DNA from: Mangifera indica | Lineage: Eukaryota; Streptophyta; Magnoliopsida; Sapindales; Anacardiaceae | Length of the DNA stretch: 64,000 nt | Reading direction: 5' to 3' | Assembly: GCF_011075055.1 (NCBI RefSeq) | Contig: NC_058155.1 | Coordinates: 11,317,537 to 11,381,536 of the forward strand | The notes under the pieces: model-generated | Database searches by the model: none | Seen by the model: only the letters and a program-made list of their open reading frames with translations | Told to the model about the DNA's origin: nothing | Shown: in pieces, positions 13,324 to 24,331 of the stretch | Layout: every line of letters starts with the position of its first letter | How positions within the stretch are numbered: position 1 is the stretch's first letter | Program-made: the position numbers and the translations under genes

Positions 13324-14282
13324 TTGTGCACAAGTGTTAAAGGTGTGAGTTCTTTTGAAAGGATGCAAAAATTAGGGAAAATTTGAGCGTTTTTGAAAAG
13401 GGTGCGAAAATGTGCAAAAGGGTGCGTGTTTTTTCGAAAGGATGCGAAAATGTGCAAAATTGTGTGAAAACATACGAAAGTGTAAAAGGGTGCATGAAAA
13501 TGTGAAGAGATGCGTGAAACTGTGAAGAGGTGCATAAAACTATGAAAGGGTATGTAAAATTGTGAAGGGATACATAAAAATATAAAGGGGTGTGTAAAAC
13601 TGTGAAATGGTACATAAAAATATGAAAGGGTGCGTGAAAATGTGAAGAAGTGCGTGAAAATACAAACGAGTGCATGAAAATGTGAAAAAGTACGTGAAAA
13701 TACAAACGAGTGCATGAAAATACAAAACAAGTGTGGTAAAATGCAAACGAGTGGGTAAAAATATAAACGGATGTGTGAAAATATAAAACGGGTGTGTGAA
13801 AATACAAACGGGTGCGTAAAAATACAAACGGTTATGCATAGGTGCTAAAGGTGTGAGTTCTTTTGAAAAGATGCGAAAATTAGGGAAAAGGTGCGCGTTT
13901 TTTTGAAAGAGTGCGAAAATGTGCAAAAAGGTGTGTCTTTTCGAAAGGATGCGAAAATGTGCAAAATGGTGCGAAAATATACAAAAGTGTAAAAGAGTGT
14001 GTGAAAATGTGAAAAAGTGTGTGAAACTGTGAAGGGATGCGTGAAACTGTGAAAGAGTACATAAAAATGTGAAGAGGTGTGTGAAAAAATGAAAAGGTGT
14101 GTGAAAATACAAACAAGTGTATGAAAATATAAAACGAGTGCGTGAAAATACAAAATGGTGTTTGAAAATACAAAACAGATGCGTAAAAAAAAAAACAAAT
14201 GTGTGAAAATATAAAGAGGTGTGTGAAAATATAAACAGATACATGAAAATAAAAACAGATGCATAGAATATAAAAGGGTGCG
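13324..14282. repeat. Left-arm ~20-bp tandem array, with ~506-bp higher-order duplication
   Basis: The basic unit is about 20 bp, of the form GTGCGTGAAAATGTGAARRG or GTGCATGAAAATACAAACG, repeated tens of times with drift. A longer block (GGTGTGAGTTCTTTTGAAA and what follows) occurs twice, near 13340 and 13846, so the arm contains a higher-order duplication of about 506 bp. Phe-rich open frames on the minus strand are by-products of the repeat. Confidence 0.88.
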
Positions 14283-14322
14283 TGAGTGCGTAAAATATAT
14301 TATATATTATATATAATATATA

Positions 14323-15323
14323 GGGAGAAGGACTATTTCACCCCCAACTTTTGATGCGTTTTCAAAATGTCACCCACGATAGATGAAAATCCACTTTTCC
14401 CACTTATGAGCCGTTAATATGGATGATATTTGTTTGCATAAAGGTAAAATATCCATTTTACCCTTATTAGATGAAATGAAAAAAATACCCCTAAATTTAA
14501 TCTGCCAAATACGTCACAAAATTATTGTGAGAGTTTTTATTCACCCCCCTTAAGTTTTAGAAACTAACATTTCACCTTTTTTAAAGTTTTAAACTTTGAA
14601 AACTAACATTTTCACCCCCAAACTTAGGGTTTCTATATTTTTTAAAATGCAGCCGCCCCCTATAACTTTCAAAACTAGCAGTTTCACCGTCATTCTTCAA
14701 CTTCATCTCTCGATGTCTTCTCCGGCGTCGTCACCAGCCTCTTCCTTCTCTTGGTGCGACGAGGTGATAAGACGAAAAGATCTTCATCTCGCCGTCGCAC
14801 GGTGCAACGAAGAGACGGAGATCTCTTCGTCACACAATGCGACGAAGAGACGGAAATCTCTTCGTCACTCCACCCAGACGACAAAGGACGACGCTTCGTC
14901 ATCCTTCGTCGCTCGTTGCGTCAAAGCGTCGTCCTTCGTCTATTCTTCCAGATTGGACGACGCTTCGTCATCCAAATCTGGGCTACGAAGGGTCATCCTT
15001 TGTCATCCTTTATAGTCGGAGATAGGAGATCGGTCGAATGAGTAGGCCGTCAGTGGTGGTCAGAGAAGGAAGCAAACCCTATGGGTTAAATCTAAACTTT
15101 TCAAACTTTGAGGATGTGTTAGTTATTAATTTTTAAAACCTGGAGAGGGGAAACGGTACAATTTTAAAGTTTTAAGTTTTTAAAAGTAAAATGACGATTT
15201 TGCCCCCGTCCCTAACTGAAAAATTGGACGACGGTTTGGTCATGGGTGAAAAAGTGGATTTTTATCTGCCGTGGATGACATTTTGAAAGCATCAAAAGTT
15301 AGGTGGGAAATAGTCCTTCTCCC
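14323..15323. mobile_element. Mutator-like MITE with long inverted ends, inside the foldback
   Basis: Both ends share GGGAGAAGGACTATTTC, and the inverted similarity continues for roughly 80 bp (ACTTTTGATG, then AATGTCAYCCAC, then AAAATCCACTTTT). The flanks TAATATATA (14314-14322) and AAATATATA (15324-15332) match at 8 of 9 positions, although both are low-complexity. The interior is rich in GACGAAG/CTTCGTC words, including two adjacent palindromic units at about 14807-14867. It is related at its ends to the element at 32380-33182. Confidence 0.75.
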
Positions 15324-15434
15324 AAATATATATTATATTCTGTATATATTATAATATAATATTATAATATAATATATATATATTAATACTATATATTATA
15401 TTATATATTAATATAATATAATATATATTATTTT

Positions 15435-16075
15435 TACACACCTCCTTATATTTTCACACACCCTTTTATAGTTTCACATACCCCTTCATATTTTTACACA
15501 CCTTCATATTTTCCCACACCTCTTCACAGTTTTACGCACCCTTTCATAGTTTCACATATCTTTTTACATTTTCCCGCATTTTTTCACAGTTTTCACATCC
15601 TTTTATAGTTTCACACATCCTTTTATATTTTTATGCACCGTTTCACATTTTCTCGCACTCCTTCATAGTTTCACGCACCCTTTTACATTTTTATGTATCT
15701 CTTTACATTTTTCTATACCCCTTCACAATTTCAAGCACTATTTTATATTTTTACGCACTCTTTTACATTTTCTCGCACCTTTTTACAGTTTTATGCATCC
15801 CTTTACATTTTTACACATTTCTTCACATTTTTCTCCACCCTTTCACAGTTTCACGCACTTTTTTATATTTTTACGCATCATTTTACATTTTCCCACACTC
15901 ATTCATAGTTTCACCCACCTTTTTACATTTTCGTATATTTTTACATTATTTCGCATATTTTCGCACCCTTTCGAAAAAACACGCATCATTTTGCACATTT
16001 TTGCACCCTTTTGAAAAAACGCGTACCATTTCCTAATTTTCACACCCTTTCAAAAGAATGCACACCTTTAGCACC
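15435..16075. repeat. Right-arm ~20-bp tandem array, inverted relative to left arm
   Basis: Units such as TTTTCACACACCYYTTTATA are the reverse complement of the left-arm units. Only one higher-order block is present here, so this arm is about 300 bp shorter than the left one. Confidence 0.85.
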
Positions 16076-16439
16076 CCGTGCACAACCCACACACATTTTT
16101 TGTGTAGTTATGATCATCATTTTTTTAAAGGTATGTAAATATCAACTATTATATCAGAAATTAATCTATTTTGTGATATGTAAATTTTAACAATCACGAA
16201 AAAATTAAACTTAATCTATATACTCTAAAAAATAAAATATTTTCTAATAAAAACTAATTTGAATAAAAAGAAATAAGATAAATAGTATTATTAGAATAAA
16301 AAATAAGATTTACTTAAAAAGATAAAATTACAAAAATTTTATCAATAAAAGTTTACACGATAAATTATGTGCTAATTTTAATTAATTTTCCTAATTTAAA
16401 TATAACAAACGGTTATATAAGCACTCTCAACTTACTCTC

Positions 16440-17504
16440 TAGTCTTGACCATAGTTCATGAACTGACAGTTTCAGTTCAAACTGTCAGTTCACAGTTCGA
16501 AAAAATAAGAATCCTAAACCGAAACCGTAATAGGGTGATTTGTAATTGATTCAGAACCGACGGTTCTAGTTCATGACCCCCGTTTAGAATCGACAGTTTC
16601 AGTTCATGACCCTAGTTTGAAACCGATGATTTCGATTTATGACCCAGTTCGAAACCGACATTAAATTGTCAATTCTAATACATGATCTTAATTTAATTTT
16701 TAAATTATTAATTACAATAATTGAAAATTAAAAGAAAGGCTTGAATTTAATTTTTCAATTAAACTTCCTACGTATCTTCTTGAGGTTTAGAAGAATTAAA
16801 GCTTATGTAGTTTTTTTACTTTTGCATAATAAAAAATAAATTATATGATTAATTATGAAAGATAATAAAAAAATAAAATTGATTATAGGAATAAATTCTA
16901 TAATTAATTATAAATTGTATAATAAAAATTGAAATTGAAATTAATAAAAAATAAAGAAAGAATTTAATTAAATTTGAGAGAATTTGATTGAAAGATTGAG
17001 AAAATATTAAAAATTGAAAGAATGAGAATGAGAGTAAATGAAGGAGTTTGAAGGATTTAGTGTGAAAGAGTTAAGAGATTGAATAGATATATATAAGAAA
17101 TTTTTTTATAAAAAATTAAAAAAAAGAGGGGGTGAAACAAAATTTACAAAAAATTTAAATCTTTTGCAAGACCAACCCCTTGCGAAAGATTTTGAAATAT
17201 GCAAGGCCCCGTCCCCTGCATATTTGTAGGGAACCATTCCCTCCATGCAGGGAACGTTAGTTCCTTTTTTTGTTTAATTTAAAAAAATAAAAAAATTCAA
17301 AAAAGTAAAATAAAATTATCGATTCAAAAACCCAAACTGTCGATTCATAAATCGAATGTAAACCCACGGTTTACGATTTCAAATTATATAAACTAAAATC
17401 GAATCATCAAAATCCGATTTCAATTTTAGTTCAATCCGATTTCGGTTATTTCCAGATTAATTTTGATCTGATTCACATGCCAAACTGATCTGCGCCCAGG
17501 CCTA
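16440..17504. mobile_element. hAT-type non-autonomous element with empty site in the next repeat unit
   Basis: A perfect 8-bp direct repeat TTACTCTC flanks the element (16432-16439 and 17505-17512). Removing the element and one copy restores ...CAACTTACTCTCCGTTTGTCATG, which is exactly the sequence of the neighbouring tandem unit at about 17915-17937. The ends TAGTCTTGACC and (inverted) TAGGCCTGGGC are hAT-like but differ from each other. The interior has repeated AACCGAAA/GGTTTCGG-type motifs and no coding capacity. Confidence 0.88.
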
Positions 17505-18443
17505 TTACTCTCCGTTTGTCATGAGGATTGGTACGGCGGTGTCGGATCTGCTGGACCACAAGGGGGCACAGCACCCTATAGTTGGGTTCGCTAGATGGGA
17601 AGCAAAGAATAATAATCATAACAAGTCTTATCCAGTCCTTAATCATCATTGGCTTGTCTGCAAAATTTACATACTTCATAGTTTTTATGCATTAGTTATC
17701 ATTGCATGATTTATCTAAATCTTAGATAAGATCACTCGAAATAATCTCTCTACTATTGTATATAAATAGGTTGAATAATATTATATAAAAAAATAAATAA
17801 ATTATATAAATTGAGATAATAATATTTAATAAATGATTACGGGATTTAATTTTAAATTATCTTTTAATTTATGTAAATAAATTTAAATATAACAAACGGC
17901 TATATGGGCACTCTCAACTTACTCTCCGTTTGTCATGGCGGTGTCGGATCTGCTTGACCATAAGGGGGCACAGCACCCTAGAGTTGGGTTCGCTAGATGG
18001 GAAGCAAAGAATAATAATCATAACAAGCCTTACCCAGTCCTTAATCATCATTGGCTTGTCTGCAAAATTTACGTATTTGATAATCAAACACAAATCTAAT
18101 GTAATTTCGAGACAGTGGTCCATTGTAGCATTGAGTACAGCTCATGCAGGCAATATTTAAATAAAAGCAATTAATTAAACTAACCATTTTTAAATAAAAA
18201 AATTATAAAAAAATAAAAAATAAAATGTCATTTACCCATTTGCCCTTTGTAGTTACACCCATCAAACAAAAAAAATCAATGAAAGTAGACTATTTTAATT
18301 AATCACCTTTATTTTTTATAATGTTTAAAAAAATATTTTAATTAATTATCCTCAAAATAAACCGGATGTAGCGGTGGTCCGGTGGATGCACATTAGTGAT
18401 GAGCGATAGTAGATGATAATTGATGAGGTCATACAAACGCAGC

Positions 18444-18449
18444 CACGTG
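18444..18449. promoter_or_regulatory. G-box (CACGTG) upstream of UROS
   Basis: A CACGTG core within GCCACGTGTC lies about 200 bp upstream of the UROS start codon. G-boxes bind bZIP/bHLH factors such as HY5 and PIFs, which control many tetrapyrrole genes; that link is inference here. Confidence 0.45.
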
Positions 18450-18647
18450 TCTTCCAGCAACTTCTACAGGTGTAACTACTGTTAGCTTTTGGCCGTTTCA
18501 TTCAATCTAACCATTATTATAATTATTTTATCCAGAGCTAGACATTTTATGAATAGAAAATTAATAAATGATTTAATTTAAGGGCCACTTCATTTGATAA
18601 CAACTGGCCCGGCGTCTTGTTGATTCCTCTTGGGGCAACACGTTTCA

Positions 18648-21600
18648 ATGGCACAATTCTCTCTCTTCTCTCTCTCTCCTTCTTCACCTCCTCCCGCTGC
18701 TGCGTTTCGTCTGCGACTTCACAATCGCAGCCGACTTTTTTTTCAGTTAAACAGAATTCAAGCTTCTTCTGATTCTACTTCTACTTCCGCTCGTGATTTG
18801 AATCCGAAAGTCGTGGTAACCAGAGAACGTGGCAAAAACGGAAAGCTCATCGAGGCTCTGGTATACATTTTGTTGTCTCTTATGTTTTTTCTTGTTTATT
18901 TATTACTTTAATGTCATACATTGTTTTCTTTTCACTTTGGTGAACGCTACTGCTGCGGCTTTGTTTCACTTTTGTTTTTCTAGCCTTAGATTTAAACTTC
19001 GATTATCATCCAGTTTCTGTTAATTTTGTATATCTTCGGGAATTGTTTGCTTTTTTTATTGCTCATTTTGTACTATAATTTTACTTGTTAAGTGTTTGAT
19101 CAAATGCTCAATGGATCGTTGACTATTTCCGTAATATTTTCTTTCAATACTTTTTTCTTTGTATTTCTCCGACTGTGTTTTGTTTTTCTTTCAATGTAGA
19201 ATGAATTTTATCTGTTAGTATAAGGCTGCCTCTTTTGGAAAAAATATAGTAAATTTGTGTAGATTAACGTGAGCTAGAATTTTTTAATTTAAAAAATGTA
19301 CTAGTAATTAATATAAAGCGTCATGTTGATATCAAAATGGAAAAAAAGATAAATAAATCTTATGACTCTTTAGCTGAATTTAAGTTTTTTGACCTGGTGT
19401 CTTCTTTCGATTGACTAACAATTTGTAAATTATTTTCTGGTGAATTTATTTGAGTAAGTTTGAAGGCATGCATTTATTATCGTGAAACAATTGACGAAAA
19501 ATAAGATAAAAATGATTCATCACTAAGTGTTCATGGCATGTTATCACATGAAACCTGTGCTGGTAGAATCTGTTGGTGTGTAATGAATAGCATTTCAGAA
19601 ATGGCCTCATTTTTTTTTCTGTTATTTAATTTATTTATTTTTGAAACTTGCCTACATAAACTAAATTTCTCCAAAGCCTACAGTGAGCAGGATTTGATTT
19701 TAAGATCTTTAGACTTCCCCAAGAATCCAACTGGTTGAACTAGATGGTTCCTAGTGTATCGTCTTTTAAATATAAATGACTAAAATCCTTTGCAATTAAG
19801 GGACATGTTAACTAGAGTCTTTTTCTTTACTCAGTGTGCATATAAATTTATTTTATAATGCGTGAAGTTGGCTTTTTTAACCTTCATCTGATAACTTCTT
19901 TAGAACATAATCTATGTTCTATCAAACCTCCCGTGGTTGTTTCTACTATGTGCTGTGCTTACTGCCCCAGTTGTTTCTACTATGCTATATAATTACTGCC
20001 ATGGTTTTTTCTATTATGCTACATAATTTTGGTAATAGTTTCCTTCCCTCTGAGAATTTTGTGTTTTCAATGCTGATTTGTTGCTTTTTCTATGCATTGT
20101 CAATTTTTTGTCACGCTCCACCATCTTCCCAGACAAGCATCAAATGTTTGTAATCCTTCTTTCCTTTGGGTGTAAAAAATTTATATTTTCAGTTGTTCCT
20201 TATCTTTTTTTTTACTTGGTGGCTGTGACCTGATGAGCACATGAAGTAATGTAGAGCATTTGAAAGTACATATTTTATTATTCTAATGTTTGTAGTGCAT
20301 GTCGTGGTTTTACAAATTTATATGAGAATTTATTTGTTAGTAAAATCTTGTATGGTTGATTTTTGTTGTCTTGGGGCCGCTTTCACTTTCACTAATGCAA
20401 ATACATATAATGAAACTGTATCATACGGCCAAGGCACCAGGCAGAGTTGATTTATCTGAGACAAAAGAATTTGCTGGACGGTATTTTCCTCTGGCTGTGC
20501 ACTTTCAATAGAGGATAGTTCTGAGATGGAATTTTGTTTGTGGATACAGGCAAAGCATGGGATTGGTTGTTTGGAGCTTCCACTTATCCAGCATGCCCAG
20601 GGACCTGATTTGGGTAGACTATCTTCTTTACTAAGTGGTTAGTTCTCTACTTAGCTTCCAATGGAAATTCTAAAATTTTCATTTAGCTTGATAGTAGTAT
20701 GGAATGATTCTTTCGTGCATGTGCCAGCTATTCCTATACTTGGGCCATTTGTAGTTTGAGAGAGTCTAACTAACCCTTGTACTATGAGGGGATATGTTTT
20801 GTGTGTCCATTTTAGTGTTTTGTGAGACCACCGAGTATTGTTCTCGTGTACCATATGCTCCTTACCAGCCTAATTTCACTGAAGATGTTCTGCAGGGTAG
20901 AATTACTTTTTTCATTTGAACAATGGAAATTCTCATGTGATGTTTATTATCTTATGGTCCAAGATGATAAGCATATGAATAAATTTCTTTGTCCTTCTTA
21001 TTGTATCTTTCTGATGGACAGCAGATGCTGCATTCGACTGGATCATCATAACTTCACCTGAAGCAGGTTCTGTCTTTCTAGAGGCATGGAAGTAAGGTTT
21101 AAAACTCATTAGTTTTGTGCAATTTGCTAAGATGTTTCGATGTGTTCTATTGTTTATTTTTTCTAAAGATAGTCAATGCTCAGATGTGACATAAATGTGA
21201 GCGTGCTTTAATTTCTGCTGACCTAGGTGTTTTCAGATTAACATGCTTGTGTACTCGTTCATTTTAGGATGTTTCTAATTATCTGCATGCTTCAACCACT
21301 CTTGTAGTTGTGCGTGAGGTGAACTTATATTACTGGATCATAGATTTATCTTTTTTCCGAAGTGTCAATATATATTATCATCTAAAAGCTGTTTAACTTT
21401 ATTGTCTGGATTGACTACAGAAGGATTGAATAAGTGGAACTGATTATGTTGTTCCATAAGCTGTTTTGAGTAGTGATTCTTCTTTTGTTCATTTGGTTTG
21501 TTTTGATTATCTACAAGTAAGAATCTATACTTGAATTTGAATTATAGGGAAGCTGGTACCCCTAATGTTAAGGTTGGTGTTGTGGGAGCTGGCACAGCTA

Positions 21601-24331
21601 GTATTTTTGAAGAAGTAAGGCAATTGTCAAAGCATTCCCTTGATGTGGCCTTTACACCATCAAAAGGTATTCATGGATGTGGATATGTGCAGGAATTCTT
21701 AAATTTTATATTGCACTATTTTTGTCTGTTTTGCATCATTTAGTATTCAAGGAGACTAGAGAAAAAGAAAACACATTCCAAAACCTTGTAGCTGCTTAGG
21801 AGTGAAGTTTTTGGCAAGCGTTTTTAATACGCGAACATAATAATAAATGAAAGTGTGGAATAGTTGCATCCATAAACTGTTAAGTTTCCAGTGAAAAGGT
21901 CTTGTTGCTTTGCAGATTTCTTTACTTTAAATTTATGGGTACGTAGATTTTAAATCTAGATACCAAAACTTTTGTTTGGAATATCAGCTGATGGTTTTGA
22001 ACTTTCATCTGGTTGGATATACATTAATGTCCAAAGCAATGGAAAATTCACTTTAAATTATTATTTTTCATTGTTTTACTCCTCAAATTATTGTAGTAAA
22101 TAGCATTGTTTCTATATAAAGAAAGGAAACTTTCACAATATGTGTATAGACATGTAATTTTTTTCCCTGTTTCTTCTTTTTACCCTCTTTGAAAGTATTA
22201 TGTTGAATTACTTGTGATTCGATCATCATTAACATGATAGTGGCATTTTACTATATCATGTCATTGGTTGGACTTATAATCTGATTGGTTTTATGATAAT
22301 TATGCAAAAATAGACATCAGTTACTACATGATATCCAACTAATGATTCTGGGGTTTAAATGCTTCTAGATTGCTTTTTTGGTGTCGCTGTTTGGTTTCTA
22401 ATAGCATCTGATTATGATTCTAACCGTTTGGGTAAATTGTTCTTCCTTGCAGCTACAGGAAAAGTTTTGGCTTCAGAGCTTCCAAAGAACGGGAATAAAA
22501 GATGCACTGTTTTGTATCCTGCTTCTGCAAAAGCTAGCAATGAGATTGGTATGTGAAAAGTTCTGGTTGTATGCTTTACTTTTGGAGGATGTTCTTTATT
22601 TTTTCTCCTGCTCTGATACTTATTAATTTTAGTATTGCTACATCTTGAATTATTACTTATCCCTATGAGGTACATAATTTGGTTGGTTCATGCTACAGTG
22701 AATTCCTTTATCTTTTTTAGGACCAGTTGTAATCCTGATTTTGTTCAGTCTTTTAACTGCTAATAACTGGATTTTAATTAATTATAGGATTCATTCTTGC
22801 TTTGTTATATGGAGAATTTAAGGCTCATTTTAACTTGTGGGATAAGTTTTGATAACACGTCAATAAATTGTAAACAATATCATGGTTCTGATGCCAGTAT
22901 TTTGTCGATATATATTAAGAGAAATTTTTTAGTATATGTGGTAATTCATAAGTTTATATTACAGGTGAGCTTCCATAATTTCTAATGTTACAAAAGAAAA
23001 TATGTTTGATAAAATGTTTTATAATTTGACTCCTTAGGTATCATACTAATACTGTTATTTTCGTTATTGAGGTTTAATTGTTTTGAACATCTATTTTTCC
23101 TGTATATTTCAGAAGAAGGATTATCCAATCGCGGATTTGAGGTTGTGAGGCTGAATACATACACAACGGTTAGTATTTCAATGTTGGCACATTACTTTTG
23201 TTTCCTCCTATGGGTGGTATAATTGCTTTTTGCTTCGATAATTTTCTTCTTGTCTTTACAGTGGTTGTTCATCACTTAACAAGTTATTGTTATGTTGTGT
23301 TCCTCTATAAATCAAAGAGTTAATGCATGTAGGGTGGCCTAATGATGATTATTGTTGAGAAGCTAATTTTATCTGTTGCAGACTGTTGTTCATACCTACC
23401 TTAATAATTCCTTGGTGTCTTGTTTGAAATGGTTGTTTGACAACCTTGATGACTTATTACTGGTTGAAGGTCTCCTTAGTAGGCAGTGGAGTTTTATAAT
23501 TACTAAGAGTTTTGATGTGCTTGAGTTGATTATCAATATAATCCTAGAACTCTTAACTTAGCAACCACCTTGTAATTTTTTCCAGGTACCTGTTGATGAT
23601 GTTGACCAGACTATTCTGAAGCGGGCACTTTGTACCCCAGTTGTTGCAGTTGCTTCACCTTCTGCAGTTCGGTAAGTAGTTGGTGGTAGTAACATCTAAT
23701 ATATTTTTTCATCCTGGACTAAAGTTCTATTAAAAGCCTTTGTATCCATCAATGAGGAAATTATGACTTGAATATACCAAGCAAATCTGGTTTTTACCGT
23801 GATCAACTTGATGATTTTTGATAGACAAAGGTTCATGGAAACTCTTGCATTCTTATTACTTCTCATTTTGTGATCCCAAAATGACTAGCAGGTTTTTCAA
23901 TGTGATAGTTCTATTCCAAATACTTAATTCTTCTTGGTAATATATCTGCATTTGTCGAAAACCTGTGTTGCAACAGTTCCTGGGTCAATCTTATTTCAGA
24001 ATCTGAACAGTGGAGCAATTCAGTTGCATGTATTGGTGAGACTACTGCTTCTGCTGCAAAAAGATTAGGCCTGAAAAATGTTTACTACCCAACACATCCT
24101 GGACTTGAAGGGTAATCTTCTTTCTCATTTAATTTTTTTTTTAACGTTCTGCCATTATGTGGTGCCTCCGTAATATATATATTATTTGAATGATCATCTA
24201 TAATATTGTGTTTTGCCCTTGAGCTTTAGTATATTGTAATATACTAACTGCAGGTGCTGACATCTTATATGTTTTGTGGCAGATGGGTTGATAGTATTCT
24301 TGAAGCCTTGAGAGCACATGAACACATCTAG
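18648..24331 (+). CDS. UROS: Uroporphyrinogen-III synthase, chloroplastic
   Basis: Nine exons (18648-18860, 20550-20637, 21022-21091, 21548-21666, 22453-22548, 23113-23168, 23586-23671, 23977-24111, 24283-24331) encode 303 residues, close to the plant family size. The enzyme closes and rearranges hydroxymethylbilane to uroporphyrinogen III in plastid haem and chlorophyll synthesis. Residues 1-45 are Ser/Arg-rich and low in acidic residues, as in a transit peptide. The HemD fold follows: [17 protein letters not shown], then [19 protein letters not shown], then VGVVGAGTA, and late motifs [16 protein letters not shown] and [19 protein letters not shown]. All introns are GT-AG. Intron 1 is long (~1.7 kb). 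The start is the first ATG of the frame; an upstream in-frame TTG was ignored. Confidence 0.95.

Larger units (their letters stand above)
13011..16392. mobile_element. 3.4-kb foldback element with satellite-filled inverted arms
   Basis: The two arms, about 13011-14290 and 15435-16392, are inverted copies. The outer 300 bp match (AAAATTAATTAAAAT near each tip, then an ACTACACAAA/TTTGTGTAGT block). Farther in, each arm is a ~20-bp tandem array. The element is flanked by AATTTAAAT at 13002-13010 and 16393-16401; the parallel unit at 17.88 kb has this word only once, in an uninterrupted context. A 9-bp duplication with long inverted arms fits Mutator-like foldback elements. The exact left tip is uncertain by ~6 bp. 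A second, smaller inverted-repeat element (14323-15323) sits in the centre. There is no transposase, so it is non-autonomous. Confidence 0.8.
12161..18085. repeat. Tandem array of ~330-425 bp units, interrupted by two insertions
   Basis: A recognisable block ('catgatttgcacgaatcc'-like, then an AT-rich part with ATTGTATATAAA, then TATAACAAAYGGTTATAT) recurs beginning near 12161, 12496, 12821 and 17702. Units 1 and 2 are ~335 and ~325 bp. Unit 3 is split by insertions at 13011-16392 and 16440-17504. Units 3 and 4 carry an extra ~170-bp segment (17513-17680 and 17925-18085) that is nearly identical between them (...GGATCTGCT.GACCA.AAGGG...). No gene function is evident. The array lies between the RRM gene and UROS. 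Confidence 0.8.

Noticed and set aside
13302..14264. Several overlapping Phe/His/Thr-rich minus-strand open frames up to 234 codons
   Set aside because: They are translations of the ~20-bp tandem array in three frames; composition follows the repeat unit and there is no conserved domain.
14596..15041. Open frames up to 139 codons on both strands
   Set aside because: They lie inside the Mutator-like MITE and come from its GACGAAG-rich palindromes.
15693..16014. Phe/Thr-rich plus-strand open frames
   Set aside because: Same artefact in the inverted right arm of the foldback element.
13324..16075. CRISPR-like regular repeats
   Set aside because: Units are contiguous and drifting, with no unique spacers, and the DNA is a plant nuclear genome.
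20613..20614. Earlier splice donor for UROS exon 2 (TTGG|GTAGAC)
   Set aside because: Extending to 20637 adds GRLSSLLS, which matches the family's RLSS segment, and keeps the same phase.
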